Virus record (IMG/VR): IMGVR_UViG_3300035670_000433
Span: 1 to 43,767 of that record
Strand: one strand, 5' to 3'
Source: a virus
DNA length: 43,767 bases
The notes beneath the pieces were generated by a model, which searched no databases, had not been told where the DNA came from, and saw only the letters and a program-made list of their open reading frames with translations. This document shows, piece by piece, positions 8,158 to 17,387 of this stretch; position 1 is the stretch's first letter; every line of letters starts with the position of its first letter. Position numbers and translations under genes: made by a program.

Positions 8158-8182
8158 ATTAAAAAACCACCCGAAGGTGGTC
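8158..8182 (-). terminator. Intrinsic terminator after portal gene
   Basis: Minus strand: ACCACC-TTCG-GGTGGT hairpin followed directly by TTTTTT, with the very stable UUCG loop. It lies 7 bp after the portal stop codon and would cut the portal transcript off from the scaffold/capsid genes. Confidence 0.85.
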
Positions 8183-8188
8183 TCTTAG

Positions 8189-10042
8189 TTATGCTCGATT
8201 TGCCAATTGCCCCGTAAGAGCATCAGTTGTTTGTTGTACTTCACCTTGAACTGGTGGCATTCCCATCTGTTCCATTTGTTCTTGAGCAAGTTCTTGTTGT
8301 GCTTGTCCTTGTTCAACGAGAGTCTTATTCATTCCAGGGTCTGCTAAGTCCTTGTAAAGTTCTGAAGGGATAGCGAGTCCGAGTACATTGAAGAGTTGTT
8401 TGATAAGGTGTCCTTTGAATTCTGGAGCGAGTTGAAGTACTGAGATAAGTTTGTCTGAGATAACTGCGTTGTCTAGGTCTTCATTTGATACTTGAACTCG
8501 AGTATCTACTGCTGAGATTGCAAGGTCTTTTAATTCAGTGATGAATAGGTTCCCATTCTTTCGATATGAGTCCTTGAGACCTTCTACTGCTGCAATAACC
8601 GCCTCCTCAGTTGGGATTTTGTTACTTGCATACATTGCATCTCGTACTTGTGATACTGCTACCCGTTCGATAAGTGCTTCAAACTTATCATCTGAACCTA
8701 ATAGGTTAATGAGTTGTTTAGTATCCCAGTGTTTTGCGAGTCGTGGTACCACTTGTCGGTCAACCCATCTTTGGATGTACATTGCATTTCTGTTTGTGAT
8801 GTTTGTGAATGTACCCATTGCTCCTTTAGATGCGAGTACTGCGTTAGTTGCTGGTGTACTTGCTGGGAGATTTTCTCCAGTAACAACTTCGAATGCTGAT
8901 GTGAGTCGTTGTGCAATGTTTCGGATATTGTCCTCGTCTTGATATGAGGCTTGTGAGGCTTCTTGTACGATAAGTTGTTCAATGTCATCCATTGAGTTCA
9001 CTGATACTGCTCCATTTACCCCGAGTTTAGAGATTTGAGATGATGTGATGTTACTTCCTCGTCTGATTTTAAAGATACCTAGTTGAGATAGAGTTGCTCG
9101 TGTGATTCGGATGTTCACGATAAGGTTCATCCATACTTGGAGTGCGATAAGTTTTTCAGCCACACCTTTTCCATACCATCTTCCTGGAACACGGATATAC
9201 CATCCTTCTTCGTAAGGTTTAATCACATTACCCATCTTGTCCTTGTTTGTGTTTCGTTCAAGGATGTGTACAAGTGGTCTACCTGCTTCTAAGCCAGAGG
9301 CGATGATGTGTCCATCGATATCGTCTTGGTCATTAGTGTCTCCCGTGATTAAATATTCTGGAATTTTTCCATAAAGTTCCCAAATGTCTACTTGGGGTGA
9401 ACCTGTTGCTGCTGAGTTTTTATATTGAGAGTCAATTCGTGGAACTTGGTCGGAAGCCTTAACCTCTGAAGTGTTTCTCCAGCCTGTTTTCTTGAGTTCA
9501 TCTGCAAACATCACACCACGTTCGGTGAATCGGTATGCGTCTTGAATAGATTTTGCTGTTGGGTCGATATATACGTTTAAGAGGTCAACGTTTCTGGTAC
9601 AAATCTTTCCACCTTTTGTCCAGGTCTTTCGTACCACTGTTCCGTCGACGACAAGATTAGCAGAATCTTCGTCCTGCATTTCTCCCACATAGTTATCCCG
9701 AAGGAATTTTCGTACTGAAAGTCGAAGAATCTCGGCTGTTATATAGCCATCTTCGTTTGTTGCGGTGAAATCAACATTTTTAGTTTGAATTCCAACCTTA
9801 GGAGCGATTGAGTCGCAAAGTTCTTCCGTGAGTGGGTAGAATATTCGCTTTCGTCCCGTGATTGGGTCTACTGGACTGTCAAATATTCCATAATAGTTCT
9901 TTCGACAGGTTCTGATAAGGTCTCTAATTCTAAATCGTACCCTCTCGGTTACCTGTGTTTCTGCATCTTCCCACTTGTCACGTTCTCCTTTAATAATATT
10001 TAACGCTTCCTGCTCGATAGCGTCTTTGTTTAATTTAGCCAT
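8189..10042 (-). CDS. Portal protein
   Basis: This 617-residue protein forms the dodecameric DNA gate at one capsid vertex. Evidence: position directly after the large terminase and before scaffold and capsid; length in the range of podovirus portals; an N-terminal charged helix (WEDAETQVTERVRFRIRDLI); a central region with PYEEGWYIRVPGRWYGKGVAE, the 'G.PRWYGKG' pattern of portals that bind head-tail partners; and a Gln/Met-rich C-terminal tail (EQGQAQQELAQEQMEQMGMP), common in portal barrels. TATAAT lies 6 nt before its ATG. I do not assign a finer subfamily. Confidence 0.87.
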   Translation of the reverse strand: MAKLNKDAIEQEALNIIKGERDKWEDAETQVTERVRFRIRDLIRTCRKNYYGIFDSPVDPITGRKRIFYPLTEELCDSIAPKVGIQTKNVDFTATNEDGYITAEILRLSVRKFLRDNYVGEMQDEDSANLVVDGTVVRKTWTKGGKICTRNVDLLNVYIDPTAKSIQDAYRFTERGVMFADELKKTGWRNTSEVKASDQVPRIDSQYKNSAATGSPQVDIWELYGKIPEYLITGDTNDQDDIDGHIIASGLEAGRPLVHILERNTNKDKMGNVIKPYEEGWYIRVPGRWYGKGVAEKLIALQVWMNLIVNIRITRATLSQLGIFKIRRGSNITSSQISKLGVNGAVSVNSMDDIEQLIVQEASQASYQDEDNIRNIAQRLTSAFEVVTGENLPASTPATNAVLASKGAMGTFTNITNRNAMYIQRWVDRQVVPRLAKHWDTKQLINLLGSDDKFEALIERVAVSQVRDAMYASNKIPTEEAVIAAVEGLKDSYRKNGNLFITELKDLAISAVDTRVQVSNEDLDNAVISDKLISVLQLAPEFKGHLIKQLFNVLGLAIPSELYKDLADPGMNKTLVEQGQAQQELAQEQMEQMGMPPVQGEVQQTTDALTGQLANRA

Positions 10043-10048
10043 AATTTA

Positions 10049-10054
10049 ATTATA
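10049..10054 (-). promoter_or_regulatory. -10 TATAAT 6 nt before portal ATG
   Basis: Minus strand TATAATTAAATTATG: a perfect -10 with 6 nt to the portal start codon, the same layout as before several other genes. A pair of imperfect repeats (TCTAATAAGAATCT, at 10080-10112) lies just upstream, around the terminase stop codon. Confidence 0.5.
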
Positions 10055-10101
10055 AACTAGCCTATAAGGTCTTTTTGATTCTAATAAGAATCTTTATGAC
10101 T

Positions 10102-11562
10102 CTAATAAGAATCTCCATACAGACAGAACTCCTCTTCATCTTCTTGGGTGAAAGATTTTGGCTCAACATTTAAATATGCAAGCATAGTACCCATAACACA
10201 GTCGTCATGATATGGATTTGGACAAGATGCTCCATATTTTTTAGCTTCGTTCGTGTACACGAACATCTGGAATTCTGATATTGCGTCTCTATCTGAAATC
10301 TTTGGGAAGCCGTAGGTCATAAGTTTTTGCATTGAGGAGATAAGTTGTGCTTTGTTGGCAAAACTTGTGTACCATCCAAGCTTGTCTGTTCTCTTCTGGT
10401 CTCGTTTTGAGAATACCTCTCGGGTATAAATATTTCCCCAGAAGCGTTTGAAGCCTTCTATGAACGCCTGTCCCACTCCGTTAACCTCGGGAATGGCGAG
10501 AACATCGCTATGGAGGGAGTAATACACACACATGCGGTGTGCTGCCTCTATTTGAGCTTGTACTGGTACTAGAGCGTGGAATGACGCTACCTGCTTACCT
10601 GACTCCACATCGACCATACACATGTAACAAGGGTCTCCATCTCCTGTTGAGGGGTCGATTCCAAGTTGGTACCGAGTGTTTCGGGGTTCTTCGTATATCC
10701 GAATACCATTGAGTTCCTTAATTGGAGCCTTTACCCAGGATTGGTTGATGAAGTCCTCGGGGAATACACGTCCTTCCTCGATAAGCGTTGGGTCCCAGAC
10801 CCCCTTAACGAATCTATCAACATAAGATTTAGGCTTGGACATCTGCGATTCGATGAATCCTTCGGGTAGGTTTTCCCGATTGTCCTCCATACCTGTTTCT
10901 ATAAGGTGGGTTCCCTTTCTTGGATTTGCTTTGAAGTAATCATATGCCCAGAAGTTTGCTGGGTTGGTTGTTCCAAAGATTGGTCGATAGGGAATTCGAT
11001 AGGTCAAACGTCCTGAAACTTGCTCGTACATAGAGAAGTCAATCTCTTCTAACTGGTCCAACGCCACACCTCCTAGGGTCATACCTTTAATCTTTTGAGA
11101 TGCCTTCTTGGTGTCGTCTCCAGAAACAGATGTGTCTAGTCCACGACAGTGAATTTGGGAGCCATTAGGGAAATAGATGATTCCAGGACCCACTTTGTAC
11201 TCATACGTACCCGAAGGGAAGAATTCAAATAAGGTTGGAATGGTTGTACTGTCCAAGTCTGAGCGGGCTTTTCTACCCAATAGAATCTGGTTACCAGGAA
11301 ACCACATACAGAGAAGCCATAACTTTATAGCGAGACCCACTGTTTTTCCACACCGATATCCCCCCGAAACTAGTATTTCAGATGATTTATCGTTAACAAA
11401 TAATCGTTGCTTGGGGGTTAGTTTGATTCCATTGAATTCTTTGATTTCAATCTTGCCGTCCATCCAGTCTATTCCCATCTGTATATATGGGTCCTTTGTT
11501 CCTTGGTGAAGGTCTTTCCAGCGTTGGAGCTCTTTTTGGTTTATTCCTGTTTCTATGTTCAT
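10102..11562 (-). CDS. terL: Terminase large subunit
   Basis: This 486-residue packaging motor ATPase/nuclease carries a Walker A motif, SGGYRCGKTVGLA, at about residues 66-78 and a Walker B-like GGVALDQLEEIDF at about 163-175. The C-terminal RNase H-like nuclease shows its metal-binding acidic residues in LGIDPSTGDGDPCYM, LAIPEVNGVGQ and the late HDDCVMGTMLAY. Length is normal for phage TerL. It stands between the small terminase and the portal, as usual. No Shine-Dalgarno site precedes the ATG (AATAAAATAATG). It pumps DNA through the portal and cuts concatemers. Confidence 0.95.
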   Translation of the reverse strand: MNIETGINQKELQRWKDLHQGTKDPYIQMGIDWMDGKIEIKEFNGIKLTPKQRLFVNDKSSEILVSGGYRCGKTVGLAIKLWLLCMWFPGNQILLGRKARSDLDSTTIPTLFEFFPSGTYEYKVGPGIIYFPNGSQIHCRGLDTSVSGDDTKKASQKIKGMTLGGVALDQLEEIDFSMYEQVSGRLTYRIPYRPIFGTTNPANFWAYDYFKANPRKGTHLIETGMEDNRENLPEGFIESQMSKPKSYVDRFVKGVWDPTLIEEGRVFPEDFINQSWVKAPIKELNGIRIYEEPRNTRYQLGIDPSTGDGDPCYMCMVDVESGKQVASFHALVPVQAQIEAAHRMCVYYSLHSDVLAIPEVNGVGQAFIEGFKRFWGNIYTREVFSKRDQKRTDKLGWYTSFANKAQLISSMQKLMTYGFPKISDRDAISEFQMFVYTNEAKKYGASCPNPYHDDCVMGTMLAYLNVEPKSFTQEDEEEFCLYGDSY

Positions 11563-11802
11563 TATTTTATTGGTTTACTTGACATTGTTTATAAAGTGTG
11601 GTCTGTATTTTCAATGATTCTGTGGTGACAGTATATGGGTCCCTAGACGCTTGACATCACAATGCCGACTCCCCCCCCCAGTCTATTTGCTCTCAAAACA
11701 TTGATATACAAGGCTTTTCTAGTACATAGAGGGCTTGTTTACATAGCCTATTGAAACGGGATAACATGTCGCACAATATATGTTGTGGACACTTGTACCA
11801 AT
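11563..11802. other. Non-coding gap between terS and terL with nine-C tract
   Basis: These 240 bp hold no convincing gene. A run of nine C (11671-11679) is flanked by the inverted tetramers GACT and AGTC. Several TTGACA-like hexamers (11579, 11651) occur without clear partners. The place between the terminase genes fits a packaging (cos/pac) site, but nothing in the sequence proves it. Confidence 0.4.
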
Positions 11803-12288
11803 CTAGCCTTTGTTTTCAACGTTTATTGCTTCAATAGTATCCTGATTATCATAGTTATTATGTACTTCATCAACCTTGATGACAACTTGTGGGGCTTTTT
11901 GCTCTTCTTTTTCATCCCATTTGATACCCTCTTGACGTACAAAAGGTTCAAGAGCACGAAGCTTTACAGCATAGTTTAAGTCCTGTTTTATTATCTTAAC
12001 CAACTCATTTAACACATCTTGTTTACTCAAACCAATGACATCGTATAGAGTTTGTGCCACCTCTTTATTATTGTTAGCATCATCTAGTTGAAGGCTTTGT
12101 TTTATTCTATCTGAGCATGCATCTATCGTATATCTTGCATTTGCTTTTGCATATTGTTCGCTATAACCGTGTTTAATAAGTGTTTGATAAGCATTGTATC
12201 CATTGTTTTGGTAGTCTGTCATTATCTTTACAGCCTTTGTTAGACTTATTCTTCTATTGTCTTTTCCTTTTACTCTCTCTTTATTCAT
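11803..12288 (-). CDS. terS: Terminase small subunit (probable)
   Basis: This 161-residue protein has an N-terminal DNA-binding helical region (NRRISLTKAVKIMTDYQNNG then YNAYQTLIKHGYSEQYAKAN), resembling the helix-turn-helix of TerS proteins that recognise packaging sites. A helical core (about 85-125) is followed by a polar tail (about 135-161) that would contact TerL. It lies directly upstream of terL. TATAAT lies exactly 6 nt before the ATG, and a second promoter (TTGACA-17-TACAAA) is further upstream. The call rests on context and architecture. Confidence 0.75.
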   Translation of the reverse strand: MNKERVKGKDNRRISLTKAVKIMTDYQNNGYNAYQTLIKHGYSEQYAKANARYTIDACSDRIKQSLQLDDANNNKEVAQTLYDVIGLSKQDVLNELVKIIKQDLNYAVKLRALEPFVRQEGIKWDEKEEQKAPQVVIKVDEVHNNYDNQDTIEAINVENKG

Positions 12289-12294
12289 GTCTTT

Positions 12295-12300
12295 ATTATA
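12295..12300 (-). promoter_or_regulatory. -10 TATAAT 6 nt before terS ATG
   Basis: Minus strand TATAATAAAGACATG, the leaderless layout. No good -35 is visible, so it may serve late in infection with another factor. Confidence 0.45.
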
Positions 12301-12354
12301 CTTCTTTCTATTGTAGGAATGTGGAAACTCTTTTTAATTGCTTTTGGGGGACTT

Positions 12355-12383
12355 TTTGTACAATAGTTTACTATATTTGTCAA
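12355..12383 (-). promoter_or_regulatory. Sigma70-like promoter for the late operon
   Basis: Minus strand TTGACA (12383-12378), 17-bp spacer, TACAAA (12360-12355). It faces terS and the late genes and is divergent from the promoter at 12450-12478. Confidence 0.65.
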
Positions 12384-12424
12384 CTAACTATATATATCAA
12401 TACGCTTTTAATACCTTGCATAAG

Positions 12425-12478
12425 TTATCCACATACCTTTTATTTATACTTGACATTATTCCTTTATGGGTATATACT
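12425..12478 (+). promoter_or_regulatory. DnaA-box-like element plus strong promoter
   Basis: TTATCCACA (12425-12433) lies 16 bp before TTGACA (12450-12455), then a 17-bp spacer and TATACT (12473-12478). This drives the plus-strand operon starting at 12516. The promoter is near-consensus. Confidence 0.8.
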
Positions 12479-12515
12479 CAATCTATTACAAATAACACAT
12501 AATCAATAAAACATT

Positions 12516-12665
12516 ATGAAATCAAATTATAGAAAACAACAAGAAGCAAAGAAGTTACTAGGTGTATATATCCTTTTGGCACTCTTTGGGATATCTTTTT
12601 GGTTTTTTGCGGGGAAAGTGCAACAAAACTGCATAGAGGGCAACAATATAACCTTGTGCGATTAA
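12516..12665 (+). CDS. Small single-pass membrane protein (49 aa)
   Basis: First gene behind the strong promoter at 12450-12478. The 49-residue product has a basic N terminus (MKSNYRKQQEAKK), one hydrophobic segment at about 15-33 (LLGVYILLALFGISFWFFA) and a short C-terminal tail with two cysteines (NCIEGNNITLC). By the positive-inside rule the N terminus faces the cytoplasm. The leading position suggests early expression, perhaps an effector at the host membrane, but no family is recognised. No Shine-Dalgarno site is seen. Confidence 0.6.
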   Translation: MKSNYRKQQEAKKLLGVYILLALFGISFWFFAGKVQQNCIEGNNITLCD

Positions 12666-12751
12666 TTGTATCCAGTGAGAGAGTGTAATATATTTATACT
12701 CTCTACACTGTCAGCAATGACAGATGAACATTAACAATTAAATAAAACAAT

Positions 12752-13033
12752 ATGGAAAAACACAACGGCTGGACTAATTACGCCACATGGCGAGTAAATT
12801 TAGAGATAATTGACGGCATAAACTTTGTAAAGGAGGATTTTGTTACAGATGAAAACACTTTAACACTATCAGACCTTGCAGAACACTTAAAATCAATCGC
12901 AGAAGATGTGGTTACAGAACAAGACACATTGCAAGGACTGGCAGTTGATTATGCTCTTGCGTTCATGAGTGACGTTAATTGGTACGAGATTGCGGAAGCA
13001 TTATCAGAAAGCAATCCAGATTTATTAAAATAA
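12752..13033 (+). CDS. DUF7249-like phage protein (NGWTNYATW motif)
   Basis: This 93-residue protein starts MEKHNGWTNYATWRVNLEII. The HNGWTNYATW opening marks a small family common in phages and their hosts (NGWTNxATW proteins, DUF7249-like), whose function I do not know. The rest is acidic and helical (LSDLAEHLKSIAEDVVTEQD). It is the second gene of the plus-strand operon and stops 1 bp before the next start. A hairpin (AGAGAGTGTAA / TTATACTCTCT) lies in the 86-bp leader. Probably an early accessory gene. Confidence 0.75.
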   Translation: MEKHNGWTNYATWRVNLEIIDGINFVKEDFVTDENTLTLSDLAEHLKSIAEDVVTEQDTLQGLAVDYALAFMSDVNWYEIAEALSESNPDLLK

Positions 13034-13034
13034 T

Positions 13035-13235
13035 ATGGATTACTCAAAAATAACCCTCGGCGAGCTCTTATCCTCACCCGATGACATAATCAAGCGTAAT
13101 GCGGTTAGTATCTTGAAAAGGTATCAGAACATGAATAAACCCATGATAAGATGTCAAAAATGCGTGTCGTTTCACAACGATATATGCGTAAAATGTTTTA
13201 ATCATAAAAAACCAGTTTCACCCTTTAAAGTCTAA
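13035..13235 (+). CDS. Zinc-ribbon-like small protein (66 aa)
   Basis: This 66-residue protein has a helical N-terminal half (ITLGELLSSPDDIIKRNAVS) and four cysteines in two CxxC pairs (CQKC at about 39-42 and CVKC at about 51-54), a likely zinc site. It starts 1 bp after the upstream gene, so the two are probably coupled. A strong terminator follows at 13248. No specific family is recognised. A DNA-, RNA- or protein-binding role is possible. Confidence 0.65.
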   Translation: MDYSKITLGELLSSPDDIIKRNAVSILKRYQNMNKPMIRCQKCVSFHNDICVKCFNHKKPVSPFKV

Positions 13236-13247
13236 TAACCTTTAAAG

Positions 13248-13283
13248 CAACAAAACACTATCAAAAAAGATAGTGTTTTGTTG
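13248..13283. terminator. Strong bidirectional terminator hairpin
   Basis: A perfect 15-bp stem (CAACAAAACACTATC / GATAGTGTTTTGTTG) with an A6 loop, followed on the plus strand by TGTTTATT. It ends the plus-strand operon 12516-13235. Confidence 0.85.
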
Positions 13284-13546
13284 TGTTTATTGCGGGGATT
13301 ATTGCCTTGTTACACTGTATATATGCCCTTGTAAGGCTCAAAATTGGCTCAGGTTGATATTAAATAGTAAACAGGTATCAGACTACCTCTATGTGATTTT
13401 ACAACAATGCTGGTCAACATAGAGGGTAAGTATAAGTATCCGAAGAAAGCCAACAGAACACAGTTTCAATTCAAATTAAAAACAGACATTCTTTAGTTTT
13501 TCCGAAAGTTCGCGTGCGAGAGCCCTATACAACTGGGGCATTTTTT
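13284..13546 (+). other. Non-coding region with hairpins and a weak terminator
   Basis: No convincing gene lies in this gap between convergent genes. It holds a 9-bp hairpin (CCTCTATGT 13386-13394 / ACATAGAGG 13417-13425), a small hairpin (TCGC-GT-GCGA near 13510), and GCCC...GGGC (13522-13525 / 13536-13539) followed by TTTTTT, a plausible plus-strand terminator. A TATATA near 13318 could be a -10. A short plus-strand RNA is possible. Confidence 0.35.
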
Positions 13547-13727
13547 ATTTCTGAATCTGGTCGTCTTTTTTTATCTGCACTTTTTGTTTTTTGAGGTATG
13601 AAATCAATTCATCTAATTCATTGGTGTGTATTACAATACTTGTCATGGTATCGTAATTGAATATTTCTAAGGTATCTTGACCACCATCAACATTTACTTT
13701 TGCTCTTATTCTTTGGAATATAGCCAT
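13545..13727 (-). CDS. Hypothetical small protein downstream of groEL (60 aa)
   Basis: This 60-residue protein starts MAIFQRIRAKVNVDGGQDTL. Two beta-prone segments (AKVNVDGGQDTLEIFNYD, MTSIVIHTNELDELI) are followed by a basic tail. The start lies 1 bp after the chaperonin stop codon, so it is probably co-translated with it. No family is recognised and no Cys/His or membrane segment is present. Its tight link to groES-groEL makes a chaperonin cofactor or client worth considering, though this is context only. Confidence 0.6.
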   Translation of the reverse strand: MAIFQRIRAKVNVDGGQDTLEIFNYDTMTSIVIHTNELDELISYLKKQKVQIKKDDQIQK

Positions 13728-13728
13728 A

Positions 13729-15418
<1,690 letters not shown>

Positions 15419-15544
15419 TTAATTTATCTGTTAAATCTGCTATTGGTTCACTCAGACCTTCAATTGGAAATGGAGTGTGGTCTTGAAAGAACTCCATAAT
15501 TGCTTGGAAGAAAGCATTCCTTAATTTTATTTCTTCAGATTCTG

Positions 15545-15844
15545 TCATATTCTGTCATATTTTTTTAATGTTCCATCTGGAAACTTCTTATAATCCACAC
15601 CATCTATATTCCATTTCTCAATCTCAAGGTCTCTGAGTTGGTATAGAAGAAGAATGTCTGATTCTCGTTCTATTATTAAACCTCTTGCTACCTTGTTTGC
15701 CCTTGAATTACATTCTGGACAAGCATTCCCAAGGTGTTCTTTGTCAATCAGATTGAGTTTCTTATGACAAATAAAGCAATGAGACTTCGTGATTCTGTGG
15801 TCTGTATCGATGAATAAGTCGTTGATATGATTTAAAGTGCCCAT
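15545..15844 (-). CDS. Zinc-finger protein (99 aa)
   Basis: This 99-residue protein contains CFICHKK at about 23-29 and CPECNSR at about 38-44, a CxxC-x12-CxxC zinc ribbon, followed by a basic stretch (RANKVARGLIIERE) and a C-terminal acidic/aromatic region. It overlaps the end of the nuclease gene upstream by 13 bp and the next gene by 4 bp. A nucleic-acid-binding role is likely but unproven; no named family is recognised. Confidence 0.65.
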   Translation of the reverse strand: MGTLNHINDLFIDTDHRITKSHCFICHKKLNLIDKEHLGNACPECNSRANKVARGLIIERESDILLLYQLRDLEIEKWNIDGVDYKKFPDGTLKKYDRI

Positions 15845-16629
15845 AGTTGGTCATTTATTAATCTGTAAATATAGATACAAGCCCGAAATGCTCTTCGATA
15901 GTGGTCTGTATTCTCCTTGATGTGGACTTTACAACTTCCTTTTCGTGGTAGGTGAATCACTATAAACCCATCAACAGCAAAGTCTTGTATATAACCTCTC
16001 TCCATCATTTCTTCTAGTTGAATATCATATCCACCCATTTGAATAAACTGTGAAGGATAAACTCCAGAAGAAGTCTTAAAGTCTGTTAGGTAAATCTTTC
16101 CATTTATCTCTAGGACTAAGTCAAATATTCCACCTATATGATGAGTTTCTGAAAATACATTTTGTTCAACGTAGAGGACTTTAGCACCGACCTTATTGAA
16201 CCACTCTATGTATTGAGAGATGAGTTTATCTCCTTTCTTGAGTTCTTTTTCGGTGAAGGTTTGAGCAAGAGACTGAACTTTCTCATCCAGTTCCAAACTA
16301 TTACAAGGTAAAACCACTCCTGTTTTATTAAAGTGTTCTGCGACAGCATGTACCACAGTTCCAAAACTTCCAGCGGTTGTTTTCTTTTGAAATGGGGCTT
16401 TCTTTGCTTCATCTATGTTTTCTTTAGTAAGTGGTCCATCACCAGTAATCTCAACCAATTTTTCCATTGAAACTTTAACAGCCCATGGCATTAAAGCAGG
16501 TTTGTCTATCACTCCACAGATTGTGGTGGTACCAGTAACTTCATTACCATTAATGTAATGCTTATGTCTGGTTTCGTCAAACTTATATTTGTCGCAGTTG
16601 ATGTCTAGCTTTAGCTCTTTTAACTTCAT
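15832..16629 (-). CDS. PD-(D/E)XK nuclease (RecB/Cas4-like fold)
   Basis: I choose the ATG at 16629, which overlaps the stop of the NinG-like gene (ATGA); this gives 265 residues. The middle holds the nuclease core: GTVVHAVAEHF at about 89-99 (N-terminal helix with His), then IGGIFDLVLEINGKIYLTDF (conserved Asp of motif II and the second acidic residue), followed by KTSSGVYPSQFIQMGGYDIQ, which supplies the catalytic Lys and the Gln/Tyr motif of RecB-type nucleases. No Cys cluster for an iron-sulphur site is seen, unlike typical Cas4. With NinG and an SSB-like protein it suggests a recombination or DNA-processing module. Confidence 0.85.
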   Translation of the reverse strand: MKLKELKLDINCDKYKFDETRHKHYINGNEVTGTTTICGVIDKPALMPWAVKVSMEKLVEITGDGPLTKENIDEAKKAPFQKKTTAGSFGTVVHAVAEHFNKTGVVLPCNSLELDEKVQSLAQTFTEKELKKGDKLISQYIEWFNKVGAKVLYVEQNVFSETHHIGGIFDLVLEINGKIYLTDFKTSSGVYPSQFIQMGGYDIQLEEMMERGYIQDFAVDGFIVIHLPRKGSCKVHIKENTDHYRRAFRACIYIYRLINDQLWAL

Positions 16630-17000
16630 AGATTTTTTAGTTTTTCCTTGTAATATTCGATGAGTCCTTTCCAATCCTTGACGGGGTCGACCTTGTATCT
16701 ACGGGACTTAAGTTCTTCTAGTTTTTTCTTTCCATACTTTCGTTGGATATAACCTGCCATAAGTTCCTGTTCCCCAAGTCCTGGACCATTACATCGAGCA
16801 CACTGACAGTGAACATTAAACTCATCCCAGGACAACTTGTTGTTTGAGCCAGTATGACCCATTGGATACAGGTGCCCCGCTTGCATTTGAAATCCATCGG
16901 CTTTAGAACGACCACAAGTTACACAAACATATCCGTCTCTCTCGTAGACATATTGTCTGAGTGCATCCCAAGCCTTTCCTTTATCGCCTTTGTATCTCAT
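16626..17000 (-). CDS. ninG: NinG/Rap-like recombination protein
   Basis: This 124-residue protein resembles the lambda NinG (Rap) family: a CVTCGRSKADGFQMQAGHLYP block (CxxC then a QAGH motif) at about 26-46, a WDEFNVHCQCARCNGPGLGE block with a second zinc-binding CxxC, then YIQRKYGKKKLEELK. Rap is a branched-DNA (Holliday/D-loop) structure-specific endonuclease with HNH-like metal binding. Length is shorter than lambda NinG (about 200 aa), with the N terminus trimmed. It is coupled to the downstream PD-(D/E)XK nuclease by an ATGA overlap. Confidence 0.8.
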   Translation of the reverse strand: MRYKGDKGKAWDALRQYVYERDGYVCVTCGRSKADGFQMQAGHLYPMGHTGSNNKLSWDEFNVHCQCARCNGPGLGEQELMAGYIQRKYGKKKLEELKSRRYKVDPVKDWKGLIEYYKEKLKNL

Positions 17001-17001
17001 G

Positions 17002-17328
17002 CTAATATTTCATCTCAGTATCTGCTAAAGTTGCTCGTTTCTTAGCTAATCTTACATACTCTTCAATCAATTTAAGTGTTCCTTCTTGCTTCTTATAATC
17101 CTTAAAACAGGGCAAGGTTCGTTTGTAACTCTCTGCTTCTGCATCTGAGCAACTGTGTTCCTTCTTATAATTCCACTTAGCGATTGCGACCTCTTGTTCT
17201 AGTTCTGCGAGCAAATCAGACGCCTCTCCCATTGCACTGAGCAACTTCAAAGCCTCGTCAACCCACACTCCTGGAGCAATTGGCACACCACTAGAAACCC
17301 ACGATTGTATTTGCTTGATAGATTCCAT
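17002..17328 (-). CDS. Hypothetical protein (108 aa)
   Basis: This 108-residue soluble helical protein (MESIKQIQSWVSSGVPIAPG) has a Glu/Leu-rich middle (ASDLLAELEQEVAIAKWNYK), likely a coiled coil. It stops 1 bp before the NinG-like gene, so it probably leads the ninG-nuclease-groES-groEL transcript. TATAAT lies 6 nt before its ATG and a TTATCCACA element is further upstream. No family is recognised; a DNA-metabolism role is only suggested by context. Confidence 0.65.
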   Translation of the reverse strand: MESIKQIQSWVSSGVPIAPGVWVDEALKLLSAMGEASDLLAELEQEVAIAKWNYKKEHSCSDAEAESYKRTLPCFKDYKKQEGTLKLIEEYVRLAKKRATLADTEMKY

Positions 17329-17334
17329 TCATTA

Positions 17335-17340
17335 ATTATA
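17335..17340 (-). promoter_or_regulatory. -10 TATAAT 6 nt before ATG of the 108-aa gene
   Basis: Minus strand TATAATTAATGAATG: the perfect -10 is 6 nt before the ATG at 17328. TTGACT (17368-17363) and TTATCCACA (17380-17372) lie upstream, though the spacing of TTGACT to this -10 (22 bp) is long. Confidence 0.5.
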
Positions 17341-17352
17341 TAAAAATAACAC

Positions 17353-17381
17353 TTGACACGATAGTCAAATGTGTGGATAAT
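17353..17381 (+). promoter_or_regulatory. Plus-strand promoter overlapping a DnaA-box-like site
   Basis: TTGACA (17353-17358), 17-bp spacer, GATAAT (17376-17381). The -10 overlaps TGTGGATAA (17372-17380, TTATCCACA on the minus strand), so a protein bound there would block this promoter. A second candidate, the extended -10 TGGTATTAT (17421-17429), lies downstream. Both point at the RNA described next. Confidence 0.65.
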
Positions 17382-17387
17382 GATTTA

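Noticed and set aside
11785-11979. Plus-strand open frames inside the terS and terL genes and other late genes.
   Set aside because: They run antisense to genes with clear domains, have no promoter or start context, and no recognisable protein features.
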